Assembly (NCBI GenBank): GCA_022763315.1
Contig: JALEHA010000176.1
Location: 1 to 37,556, forward strand
Direction of reading: 5' to 3'
Origin: Algiphilus sp.
GTDB lineage: Bacteria; Pseudomonadota; Gammaproteobacteria; Nevskiales; Nevskiaceae
DNA: 37,556 nt
Both the position numbers and the translations under genes were made by a program. Positions 13,923 to 21,466 of the stretch are shown in pieces. Each line of letters begins with the position of its first letter. Position 1 is the stretch's first letter. The notes beneath the pieces were generated by a model. The model was given only the letters and a program-made list of their open reading frames with translations, was not told the DNA's origin and ran no database searches.

Positions 13923-16529
13923 TCAGTCGTGCAGTGCCGCGTCCAGCATTTCCTGCAGATTCGGCGAGGCAGCGCGTGCGCGCAAGGCCTGCGCGGCAGC
14001 GCGCTGCTGGCCCGACCAGGGCTCTGCCAGGCGGGCAAAGCCGATCAAGGGTCGGCACAGTCTGGCGGCGATCTGCGGATTGCTCCGATCCAGCCGCTGC
14101 AGAATGTCGGCGTACAGGGCATAGCCCGCTTCGCTATGAAAATGCGAGAGATTCTCGCGCGCGAAACTGGCCACCACCGCGCGCACTCGATTGGGGTTCT
14201 GCCAGTCGAAATCGGGATGCTCAAGCAGCTGCTGCACGCCCTCGACGGTGCAGTGCGGCGAAGCTGCCTGCACCGCAAACCAGCGGTCGAGCACCAGCGC
14301 GTCATCGCGCCAGCGCTCGTAGAAGGCGGCGTTGGCCAAGGTGCATTCGCCGGTGGCTGTCTGGTTCAAGCCCTGTAGTGCGGCCATCGCCAGGGTCATG
14401 TTGTCGTCACAGACTCGGCGCCGCGCCAGCGCCAGCACGGCGTCGGATTGCAGCAGCAGCAAATAGCCGAGGGCGACATTGGTCAAGGCCCGTTGCCCCG
14501 CACGGCCCGGGGCAATCGGGTTCCGCTGGGTCCACACCGAAAGCGGTCCGCACAGCGCGCGCGCCACCGCCGTCTTCAGTGACTGAAATGCCGCCATGAA
14601 ACGCTGCGGATCCAGCGTATCGTATTGCTCCCATAGCCACGACATCGCCGGTGGCGCCAACAGCATGGCGGTGAAGGCCTCGTCCTCGGGCGGTGCTGCC
14701 GCAATCCGCTGCAGGCTGACCAGCAAGGGCTCAAGCAGCGAATCGTCGTCGGCCATGAGGGCGCGATGCGCCTGTGCGTGCAACTGCTGCAAGGCATCCC
14801 AGCGCACGTAGGGATCCCCGGCCTGTACCGCGAGCCGCTGCAGATCCAGCGTGCTGTAGTCGCCTTGCAGGATCACCGGGGCGGACAGTCCCATCAGACA
14901 GGCGGGCAGCAAGGGCTCGTCGCTGTCGATGTCCAGCGTCAGCGTTGCCTCCGTCATCAGCAGCAGGTCATCACCCTGGCGCGCCGGATGCGCGGGCAGC
15001 GGACGTACCTCGCCTTCGCCATCAAGCAACTGCATGCGAATCGGAATCGGCAGCGGCTGCTTGTCGGGCTGGCCCGGCGTGGCCGGCGTGTGCTGGTTGA
15101 AATGCAGGCGCATGCGTCCCTGCTCGGGCAGCCACTCGCGGCGCACCGCCAGCCGCGGCGTGCCGGCCTGACCGTACCAGGCCAGAAAGCCGTCGAGATC
15201 GACGCCGGCGGCGGTGGACAGCGCCTGCACGAAATCCTCGATGGTGGCGGCGGTACCGTCGTGCTGTTGGAGATAGCTGCGCAGACCCTCGCGGAAGGCC
15301 GACTCGCCGATGCGCGCGTGCATCATGCGCACGATCTCGGCGCCCTTCTCGTACACGGTCGGCGTGTAGAAGTTATTCACTTCCTTGTAGGCATCCGGCC
15401 GCACCGGGTGCGCAGTGGGCCCGGCATCCTCGGGAAACTGCACGGCGCGCAGGGCGCGCGCCTGTTCGATGCGCTGCACCGAGGCGCCCAGCACATCCTC
15501 GCTGAAGCGCTGGTCGCGGAAGACCGTCAGACCTTCTTTCAGCGACAGCTGAAACCAGTCGCGACAGGTCACCCGGTTCCCGGTGTAGTTGTGGAAATAC
15601 TCGTGCGCGATGACCGACGTGATGGCGTCGAAGGTCGCATCGGTGGCGGTGCGCGTCGAAGCGAGCACCAGCGAGGAATTGAAGATGTTGAGTCCCTTGT
15701 TCTCCATCGCCCCCATGTTGAAGGCGCGTGCGGCCACGACCATGTAGGTATCAAGATCGTAGTGGAGGCCAAAGCATTCCTCGTCCCAGCGCATGGCCTG
15801 ACGGAGGGCTTCCATGGCGTGGTCCACCAGCCCTTCGCTGCCGTGGTCCACATAGAACTCCAGCGCGATCGGGCGCCCTTCGCTGGTGCGGTAGTCACCG
15901 CGCACCAGGGCAAGATCGCCCGCGACCATGGCAAACAGATAGCAGGGTTTGGGGAAGGGGTCCTCCCAGACAGTGAAGTGCCGACCGTCATCCAGCGTAC
16001 CGCGCTCGATGCAATCGCCATTGGCGAGCAGGATCGGGAAGCGTGTGGCGTCTGCGGTCAGGCGTACCTGGAAGCGGGCAAGCACGTCGGGCCGGTCGAT
16101 GAAGGGCGTGATGCGCGAGAAGCCATGCGCTTCGCATTGCGTGCAATACATCGGCCCCGAGGCATAGAAACCTTCCAGCGCGGTGTTCTGTTCCGGGTGA
16201 ATCGCGCACTGCGTTTCGATCAGGCATTGCGTCGGCAGACCATGCACCCAGAACCCGCCATTGCCGTGCACCAGCCGGTCAGCGGCAAGCGGCGCGTCAT
16301 CGACTCGGATCGAGAGTAGTTCCAGATCGCGCGCATCGAGCCAAAGCGGCGCCTCCGGGTCGGCGCCGGCGTTTCGCTCGATCTGCATCCGGGACGTGAC
16401 CACCGTGCGCGCGTCCACGTCCACCGCCAATTCGACGCGGTTAATGCGGTAGCGCGGCGGCTGGTAGTCGGCGCGGCGAATCCATTCAGTGCCGCCATCC
16501 GGTGTGGCGGCGGTGCGATCGTCTGCCAT
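13923..16529 (-). CDS. pepN: Aminopeptidase N (M1 zinc metallopeptidase)
   Basis: Broad-specificity cytosolic aminopeptidase used in peptide turnover. ATG 16529 gives 868 residues, close to the 870 of E. coli PepN. Upstream in-frame codons would add 48 residues that overlap the preceding gene and have no homology-like features. The exopeptidase motif GAMEN lies at 273-277. The zinc site HEYFH at 309-313 and the third ligand Glu332, 18 residues after the second His, are all present. The C-terminal helical repeat domain (DUF3458-type) is complete. The gene starts 37 bases after the FabH-like gene and may be cotranscribed with it. The phoB PHO box abuts its stop. Confidence 0.95.
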   Translation of the reverse strand: MADDRTAATPDGGTEWIRRADYQPPRYRINRVELAVDVDARTVVTSRMQIERNAGADPEAPLWLDARDLELLSIRVDDAPLAADRLVHGNGGFWVHGLPTQCLIETQCAIHPEQNTALEGFYASGPMYCTQCEAHGFSRITPFIDRPDVLARFQVRLTADATRFPILLANGDCIERGTLDDGRHFTVWEDPFPKPCYLFAMVAGDLALVRGDYRTSEGRPIALEFYVDHGSEGLVDHAMEALRQAMRWDEECFGLHYDLDTYMVVAARAFNMGAMENKGLNIFNSSLVLASTRTATDATFDAITSVIAHEYFHNYTGNRVTCRDWFQLSLKEGLTVFRDQRFSEDVLGASVQRIEQARALRAVQFPEDAGPTAHPVRPDAYKEVNNFYTPTVYEKGAEIVRMMHARIGESAFREGLRSYLQQHDGTAATIEDFVQALSTAAGVDLDGFLAWYGQAGTPRLAVRREWLPEQGRMRLHFNQHTPATPGQPDKQPLPIPIRMQLLDGEGEVRPLPAHPARQGDDLLLMTEATLTLDIDSDEPLLPACLMGLSAPVILQGDYSTLDLQRLAVQAGDPYVRWDALQQLHAQAHRALMADDDSLLEPLLVSLQRIAAAPPEDEAFTAMLLAPPAMSWLWEQYDTLDPQRFMAAFQSLKTAVARALCGPLSVWTQRNPIAPGRAGQRALTNVALGYLLLLQSDAVLALARRRVCDDNMTLAMAALQGLNQTATGECTLANAAFYERWRDDALVLDRWFAVQAASPHCTVEGVQQLLEHPDFDWQNPNRVRAVVASFARENLSHFHSEAGYALYADILQRLDRSNPQIAARLCRPLIGFARLAEPWSGQQRAAAQALRARAASPNLQEMLDAALHD

Positions 16530-16566
16530 GGAAAATCCAGCGAAGAGAAATGGGCGTGCCAGGACT

Positions 16567-17691
16567 TCAGTGCTTGCGCATGACCACGCAGCCCGCCGAA
16601 TAGCCGGCACCGAAGCCACTGAGCACAACGATGTCATCGCGTTGGATGTCATCCCGGTGCTTGTGGAAGGCAATCACCGAGCCAGCGGAACTGGTGTTGG
16701 CATACTCGTCGAGAATCACTGGCGCATCGTCCGCCGTAGCGTCGCGTCCCAGCACGCGTCGGGCGATGTACTCGTTCATCGCAAGATTGGCTTGATGCAG
16801 GTAGAAGCGTCGGACGCTATGCGGCTCGATACCGAGATCGCGCAGATGCGTGCTGATCAATTCGGACACCATGGGAACCACATCCTTGAAGACGCGTCGA
16901 CCGTTCTGGACGAAGAGCCGATCCGCCTCGCTGCGCCCGGGAGATTCGCTACGGTTCAAAAAACCACGGTTGTTGCGGATATTGTTGGAGAAGACGGTAC
17001 GCAGCCGCGTGCCCAGCACTTCGAACTGCCCCTCTCCGGGTGGTCCGTCGGCTGCTGATACCAGCACCGCCGTGGCGGCATCGCCGAAAATGAAATGGGA
17101 GTCCCGATCGCAGAAATTGAGGTGACCACTGCAGATTTCCGGGCTCACCACTAGCACTGCGCGGGCACTGCCATTTCGCACCGCATCCGCCGCCGCCTGG
17201 ATACCGAAGGCGGCTGAGGCGCAGGCGACGTTCATGTCGTAGCCCCAACCCTCAATACCGAGTGCGGCCTGCAGTTCCACCGCGATGGCCGGATAGGGGC
17301 GCTGCATGTTGGAACAGGCGACGATGATGCCGTCGACGCCATCGACGCCCACCCCTGCCTGCTGCAGCGCCTCACGACAGGCAACCACCCCCATCTCGCA
17401 CATGAACGAGGGCTCGTCATTGGCGCGGGTTGGGAGCCGTGGCCGCATCCGCTTGGGGTCGAGAATGCCTTCACGATCGAGTACGTAGCGCGAGCGGATA
17501 CCCGAGGCCTTTTCGATGAATTCAGCCGAAGACGGCTGCAACGGCTGCACGGTGCCAGCCGCGATGGCCTCAGCATGCTCTTCGTTGTACAGCGCAACGT
17601 AGGTGTTGAAGCTCTCCACCAGTTCCTCATTGGAGATCTTCTGCTCGGGGGTATAAAGCCCTGTGCCGCCGATGACCACCGTCTGCACCAT
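16567..17691 (-). CDS. Beta-ketoacyl-ACP synthase III family protein (FabH-like)
   Basis: Thiolase-fold condensing enzyme of the FabH type, 374 residues from ATG 17691 (GAGG upstream). The catalytic triad is visible: Cys157 in NVACASAAFG, His299 in LHQANLAMNE and Asn332 in YANTSSAGS. The C-terminal GFGAGYSAG loop is also present. The N-terminal part contains an insertion (about 25-85, ALYNEEHAEAI... to KASGIRSRYV) not found in housekeeping FabH. It resembles the Pseudomonas PA3286-type synthase that diverts beta-oxidation acyl-CoAs into fatty acid synthesis; that likeness is from memory. The substrate is therefore probably a medium-chain acyl-CoA rather than acetyl-CoA, but this is inference. 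An inverted repeat lies in its leader (17715-17728). Confidence 0.9.
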   Translation of the reverse strand: MVQTVVIGGTGLYTPEQKISNEELVESFNTYVALYNEEHAEAIAAGTVQPLQPSSAEFIEKASGIRSRYVLDREGILDPKRMRPRLPTRANDEPSFMCEMGVVACREALQQAGVGVDGVDGIIVACSNMQRPYPAIAVELQAALGIEGWGYDMNVACASAAFGIQAAADAVRNGSARAVLVVSPEICSGHLNFCDRDSHFIFGDAATAVLVSAADGPPGEGQFEVLGTRLRTVFSNNIRNNRGFLNRSESPGRSEADRLFVQNGRRVFKDVVPMVSELISTHLRDLGIEPHSVRRFYLHQANLAMNEYIARRVLGRDATADDAPVILDEYANTSSAGSVIAFHKHRDDIQRDDIVVLSGFGAGYSAGCVVMRKH

Positions 17692-17714
17692 ATCGCCTCG
17701 TCGTCCGTTCCATC

Positions 17715-17728
17715 GTGGTTTTGACCAC
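17715..17728 (-). promoter_or_regulatory. Inverted repeat in the leader of the FabH-like gene
   Basis: GTGGT-CAAA-ACCAC, a perfect 5-bp-arm palindrome, 23 bases before the ATG. A -10-like TACACT (17731-17736) sits just upstream, so the repeat would cover the transcript start. It could be an operator for a fatty-acid regulator or a small hairpin; no regulator can be assigned. Confidence 0.4.
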
Positions 17729-17774
17729 AAAGTGTAGCGCGCCCGTTCTCTTGAAGGGGACCACGCGGCGCCGC

Positions 17775-19166
17775 CTAGGCGCTGGGCCACTCCGCCACCT
17801 CCATCGCACGTCGCAGTTCGCGCGTGACGACGCCGCTGCCACGGAAAGTGACATGGCCTCCCGGGTACCAGGTCGGCTCGATCGCCCAGTGCGCCGCCAG
17901 CCGCGCCACTTCTGCGGGCGGCACCAGGCGATCTGCCAGACCGCCAAAAATGAAGCGGCGTGACTGCGGAATCACCGGTGCGTAGGCCAGCGGTGACACC
18001 GGCTGCAGTGCGGCGCGCAGCAGGTCGGGTTCCGCACCAAGATGAGCGAAATAGCGCTGATGCAAATCAGGAAGGTTCGGCCACAGCACGCCTGCCAGAT
18101 CCGCCACTGGAATGCCGGCAATGGCGAAATCCAACGCTTCGTGCTGCGCCAGCAAGGCGGTGTTGTAGCCGCCCAGCGAGAATCCCAGCGCACCGATGCG
18201 TCGCGCACCCCGTGCGCGCAGCCAGGCCACGTGTCGGCGCAGATCCCACAATGTCTGACACTCCGCGTGCAGGAGGTCGCCAAGATCACCGTCCAGAAAT
18301 TCGCTGCCGGTAATTCGCCCACTGCGCCGCATGCCATGCAGCGGAAGTACTGGCATGAGGAGATTCAGGCCGTATTTCTCGTGCAGCACGCGCGGCGGGA
18401 AGAGTGAGAAATCCATCGCCGGGTGGCCCATGCGATAACCGTGCACGCACAGCAACCACGGGCGGTCCTCGCCTTCCTCATGTTCAAAGACCCAGGCCGC
18501 GGTCTGCCGACTGGCATCAAACCGCTTCCACGCATCGGCGCCGGGCAGTTCGGCATGGGGTACGAATTCGCTGTCGAAATGCAGCGAGCGGTAGTTCATG
18601 CCGAACAGGCTACGGTTGTGCCACACCACATGCTCGGGCGCCTCCGGCGCGCCGTGCAAGGCCGCGGGCTTGCGGTCAAAGCCAAGACGTTCGATCGCCT
18701 CGCGTTGCGCTTTCAAGGTACGAATGCTGTCTTCGGCCAACTGCCCTGCCGGCACCGAGGCCGTGCCGGAGAAATAACCGAGCAGCGCCTCGTCCAGCGC
18801 GGCGCGCGCATAGGTCTTCAGGTCTTCCGGTGGCGGCGGTACGCCGGGCGTATTCGGCATAAGGCGCAGCCCCTCACGCCCGCTCAGCACCAGGCTGCCC
18901 GCGGAGAGCAGTGCGGCCAACAGTGCGCCATCGTCAAAGGCCCAGAAGAAGGGGGCAAGCAAGAGTCCGAGGATGCCGCCCACGGCCATCATGCGGGGGA
19001 TGCGGACATCGCCCGGCATGAACAGCAGCGCCATACCGGCGCCGAGCAGCAAGGCGCCCGGCAGCATGGTGAACAGAAGGCCGATGCCCTCGCCTGCGGC
19101 CAGCCAGCAGGCGCCGGCGGCAATCGGCAAGAAGGACCACAGGTTGTAGCGTGTGGGCGCGCGCAT
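17775..19166 (-). CDS. Membrane-anchored alpha/beta hydrolase
   Basis: Protein of 463 residues with two parts. The N-terminal 100 residues carry hydrophobic segments (about 10-24, 28-50, 59-75 and 80-95) that should place it in the inner membrane. The rest is an alpha/beta-hydrolase domain with the oxyanion region CVHGYRMG (240-247), the nucleophile Ser330 in GFSLGG, the acid Asp412 in GGLADRLVPP and His438 in GGHVTF. The catalytic triad is therefore complete. The substrate is unknown; esterase, lipase or thioesterase activity would each fit. Its ATG overlaps the stop of the upstream FMN reductase by one base (TGATG), indicating translational coupling. The stop lies 83 bases before the FabH-like gene. 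Confidence 0.85.
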   Translation of the reverse strand: MRAPTRYNLWSFLPIAAGACWLAAGEGIGLLFTMLPGALLLGAGMALLFMPGDVRIPRMMAVGGILGLLLAPFFWAFDDGALLAALLSAGSLVLSGREGLRLMPNTPGVPPPPEDLKTYARAALDEALLGYFSGTASVPAGQLAEDSIRTLKAQREAIERLGFDRKPAALHGAPEAPEHVVWHNRSLFGMNYRSLHFDSEFVPHAELPGADAWKRFDASRQTAAWVFEHEEGEDRPWLLCVHGYRMGHPAMDFSLFPPRVLHEKYGLNLLMPVLPLHGMRRSGRITGSEFLDGDLGDLLHAECQTLWDLRRHVAWLRARGARRIGALGFSLGGYNTALLAQHEALDFAIAGIPVADLAGVLWPNLPDLHQRYFAHLGAEPDLLRAALQPVSPLAYAPVIPQSRRFIFGGLADRLVPPAEVARLAAHWAIEPTWYPGGHVTFRGSGVVTRELRRAMEVAEWPSA

Positions 19167-19747
19167 CAGCCTTTCCCGTGGATGGCTTCCATCCAGTACA
19201 GCAGATCGTCGATAACCCCGGCGACCGCCTCCTGGTTCTTGCTATCGCGCAGCGCCCCCTGCGCGTCGAAGGCATCCCCGGCCTTGGCGAGGGCGAACTG
19301 GCGCGGCACCACCATGGCAGAGAGGTTCCCCAGGATCTCGCGCATGTGACGCAGTCCGCGCAAACCGCCCAGAGCGCCTGGCGACGCTGCGAGCAGGGCC
19401 ATCGGGCGACGCTGAAAGCAGGCCGGTGCCGGCAGAGCCTCATCGGGCCGCGACACCCAGTCGATGACATTCTTCAACAGCGGCGTCACTGATCCGTTGT
19501 ATTCCGGGCAGGCCAGCACAACGCCGTCGGCCTTGTGGAAGGCGGCCTTGAGGGCGCGCGCCTGCTCCGGCAGACCGGAGGCCGCTTCCAGGTCTTGATC
19601 CATCAACGGCAGCGCCGTCAGCTCCGCGGGAGCCACGCGCACTACGTCGATATCGCGAGACGCCAGATCGGCTGCCGCGACAGCAAGCAAGGCGGAATTG
19701 AAAGACGCCGCGCGCGCCGAACCACTCAAGCACAGAACCTTCATCAC
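19166..19747 (-). CDS. NAD(P)H-dependent FMN reductase-family oxidoreductase
   Basis: Flavodoxin-like fold quinone/FMN/azo-type reductase of 193 residues. The FMN phosphate loop CLSGSARAASFN (5-16) and the conserved PEYNGSVTPLLKNVIDW segment with the isoalloxazine-contacting YNGS are clear. Family members transfer electrons from NAD(P)H to flavin, quinones or chromate; the natural acceptor here is not evident. Two adjacent ATGs (19747 and 19744) are possible. The gene starts one base after the stop of the 100-residue membrane protein and overlaps the hydrolase start, so it sits inside a tight four-gene unit. Confidence 0.9.
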   Translation of the reverse strand: MMKVLCLSGSARAASFNSALLAVAAADLASRDIDVVRVAPAELTALPLMDQDLEAASGLPEQARALKAAFHKADGVVLACPEYNGSVTPLLKNVIDWVSRPDEALPAPACFQRRPMALLAASPGALGGLRGLRHMREILGNLSAMVVPRQFALAKAGDAFDAQGALRDSKNQEAVAGVIDDLLYWMEAIHGKG

Positions 19748-19748
19748 T

Positions 19749-20051
19749 TCACCCGACTCCCAACATGTTCAAACCGAGGAACAGCACCACCATCGATACA
19801 CCCCATCCGGCGAATTGCAGCGCAGGCCAGAACGGCCACCGACCCTGCAGAGAGCGCACGCACAGCGCACCGGCTGCTGCCAGGATGCCGGCCAGCAGCA
19901 CGACGCGCAGCACGCCTGAGAGTGTGCTCTCGTACTTCGGATACTCACCCACCCAGAAGGCGAGCAGGATCGCCACGACCGAAAGCGTGACCACAAAGGT
20001 CACCCCAAAGGCGAGCAACACCACATTGGCAATCTGGAGATAGCGCAGCAC
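19749..20051 (-). CDS. Small integral membrane protein, function unknown
   Basis: Protein of 100 residues with about three membrane helices (8-33, 45-64 and 76-96) separated by short loops (GEYPKYEST; RSLQGRWPF). I do not recognise a family. The start is a GTG directly after the stop of the 119-residue gene (TGAGTG), with AGGA upstream. The coupling on both sides supports it as a real gene. It may be a membrane partner for the FMN reductase or the membrane-anchored hydrolase, but that rests only on position. Confidence 0.75.
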   Translation of the reverse strand: MLRYLQIANVVLLAFGVTFVVTLSVVAILLAFWVGEYPKYESTLSGVLRVVLLAGILAAAGALCVRSLQGRWPFWPALQFAGWGVSMVVLFLGLNMLGVG

Positions 20052-20411
20052 TCAATTTTTTCCTGAATCATTGTCGTCATCCGCACTGCGCACCCAGGAG
20101 CGAATGGCCAGCCAGCGCGCGGCCGGGAGAATCTCCGCGCGGACCTTGGGCAGGGATGCGCCTGCACGGACGAAGAGCATCGTGAACTGCCGCGCAATGC
20201 GATCGCGGTAGCGGAAAACGCTTCCAACCATAGGGATGGCGCGATCATTCAGCATCGTGATCCGGTCGTCGGCTTCCTCTCCGAATCGAAAGGCCAGTGA
20301 CAGACGCACTTCCAAAGGATTGTCCCGTTCCCATTGGCGGCGTGCGGCGCGACGACTCGCTAGACTGGATGACCGGCCGGATGTCGGCTTTGTCTCCTTT
20401 TTTCTCGCCAT
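20052..20411 (-). CDS. Hypothetical protein, basic N-terminus, first gene of a four-gene unit
   Basis: Protein of 119 residues, not recognised. The first 35 residues are strongly basic (MARKKETKP, ASRRAARRQWER), and the middle reads as amphipathic helix (GEEADDRITMLNDRAIPMVGSVF and RYRDRIARQFTMLFVRAG). It ends in an acidic-polar tail (SADDDNDSGKN). No signal peptide or membrane segment is evident. The ATG at 20411 has a very strong ribosome site (GGAGGAGGT) ending four bases before it, which makes the reading frame credible. It starts only 14 bases from the divergent hydrolase ATG. Confidence 0.7.
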   Translation of the reverse strand: MARKKETKPTSGRSSSLASRRAARRQWERDNPLEVRLSLAFRFGEEADDRITMLNDRAIPMVGSVFRYRDRIARQFTMLFVRAGASLPKVRAEILPAARWLAIRSWVRSADDDNDSGKN

Positions 20412-20425
20412 CGAGACCTCCTCCC

Positions 20426-20947
20426 ATGCCCCGTTCCAGCCCCCTGATCTGCTTCAACCACGGCAAGGAAAGCGGGCCGTGGGGCATCAAGATCAAGCGG
20501 TTGGCGGATGTCGCCCGCGCGCACGGCTTTGCCGTCGTTTCGCCGGATTATACGCACACCTTTGACCCCCACGAGCGGCTCGAGCAACTGGTGGAATCCC
20601 GCCCGGAAGGCGACCCTCTGGTGATGGTGGGATCGAGCATGGGCGGCTATGTAGCCGCCCATGCCTGCGCCCGCCTGTCGGTGGATGCCCTCTTCCTACT
20701 CGCGCCCGCGCTCTATTTTCCGGCATGGCCGGAAGAGCCCAGCGCCATACCCGAGCACTGCGAAGTACTGCACGGCCTGCACGACGATATCGTGCCGCCG
20801 CAGGTGGCCGAGCGCTTCTGCCAGCGCCACGGCGCCGTGCTGCACTGGCTGGACGCCGGACATACCCTCAACGAGCGCCTTGACGAGGTCGCCGCGCACT
20901 TCGCACGCTTCATCGCGCCACTGGCCACGCCCTCGGAGCCGGCCTGA
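20426..20947 (+). CDS. Small alpha/beta hydrolase (YqiA/UPF0227-like)
   Basis: Compact alpha/beta hydrolase of 173 residues. It has the N-terminal strand LICFNHGKESGPWG, the nucleophile Ser71 in GSSMGGYVA, the acid in HGLHDDIVPP (Asp121) and His146 in DAGHTL. The size, and the early nucleophile without a lid insertion, resemble the YqiA/UPF0227 esterases. The start is chosen at ATG 20426, where the fold begins. No ribosome site is visible there, because the bases before it are the complement of the strong site of the divergent gene. ATG 20369 or 20381 would add 15-19 residues. It converges with the thioesterase gene, six bases between the stops. Confidence 0.85.
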   Translation: MPRSSPLICFNHGKESGPWGIKIKRLADVARAHGFAVVSPDYTHTFDPHERLEQLVESRPEGDPLVMVGSSMGGYVAAHACARLSVDALFLLAPALYFPAWPEEPSAIPEHCEVLHGLHDDIVPPQVAERFCQRHGAVLHWLDAGHTLNERLDEVAAHFARFIAPLATPSEPA

Positions 20948-20953
20948 GCCCGC

Positions 20954-21406
20954 TCAAAGGCGCGGACTCACCTGGTAGGCCGCGACGAATGCCTCCGGTT
21001 GCCGCCGCGGACGCCCCGTGCCCATATCGACACAGGCCCACTGCGTCCGGGCGTTCATCACCGCGCGCCCGTCCGACAGACGGATGATGCGGTAGCCACG
21101 CCACATCGTGACCCGACCGTCGTTCTCCTCGATCCAGGTACCGACGATCAGCGTATCGTCAAGAAAACTCGGCGCCAGGTAATCCAGCTCATGCCGGCGC
21201 GCCACGCAACCAGCACCAATGCGATGGTAGGCCGCCATGTCCAGACCCAAGGCACAGGTGTGCGACCACGCGCACTGCTCGAGCCAACGCAGATAAGAGA
21301 CATTATTGGTGTGATCGAAGGCGTCAATGTCGTGGGCGCCGACACGCACCTCGATGCAATGGGGGCTGGCCACGGGCCATGACAGGGCAGCAGCGGTATC
21401 GTCCAT
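20954..21406 (-). CDS. Acyl-CoA thioesterase (4HBT hotdog fold)
   Basis: Hotdog-fold thioesterase of the YbgC/FadM type, 150 residues from ATG 21406. The conserved entry is VGAHDIDAFDHTNNVSYLRWLE (about 22-43), where the first Asp and the HTNN segment line the active site. Family members hydrolyse short- or long-chain acyl-CoA in the cytoplasm. The open frame continues upstream to about 21904, but that part is antisense to the hydantoinase gene and is not hotdog-like. The ATG faces the plus-strand hydantoinase gene across 60 bases, where I see no clear promoter hexamers. Confidence 0.9.
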   Translation of the reverse strand: MDDTAAALSWPVASPHCIEVRVGAHDIDAFDHTNNVSYLRWLEQCAWSHTCALGLDMAAYHRIGAGCVARRHELDYLAPSFLDDTLIVGTWIEENDGRVTMWRGYRIIRLSDGRAVMNARTQWACVDMGTGRPRRQPEAFVAAYQVSPRL

Positions 21407-21466
21407 GGCCGGATTATGCGATAGCTCAGGCTTGCCAGCACGCGGCCACGGGCCTAGCGTTGTGCC

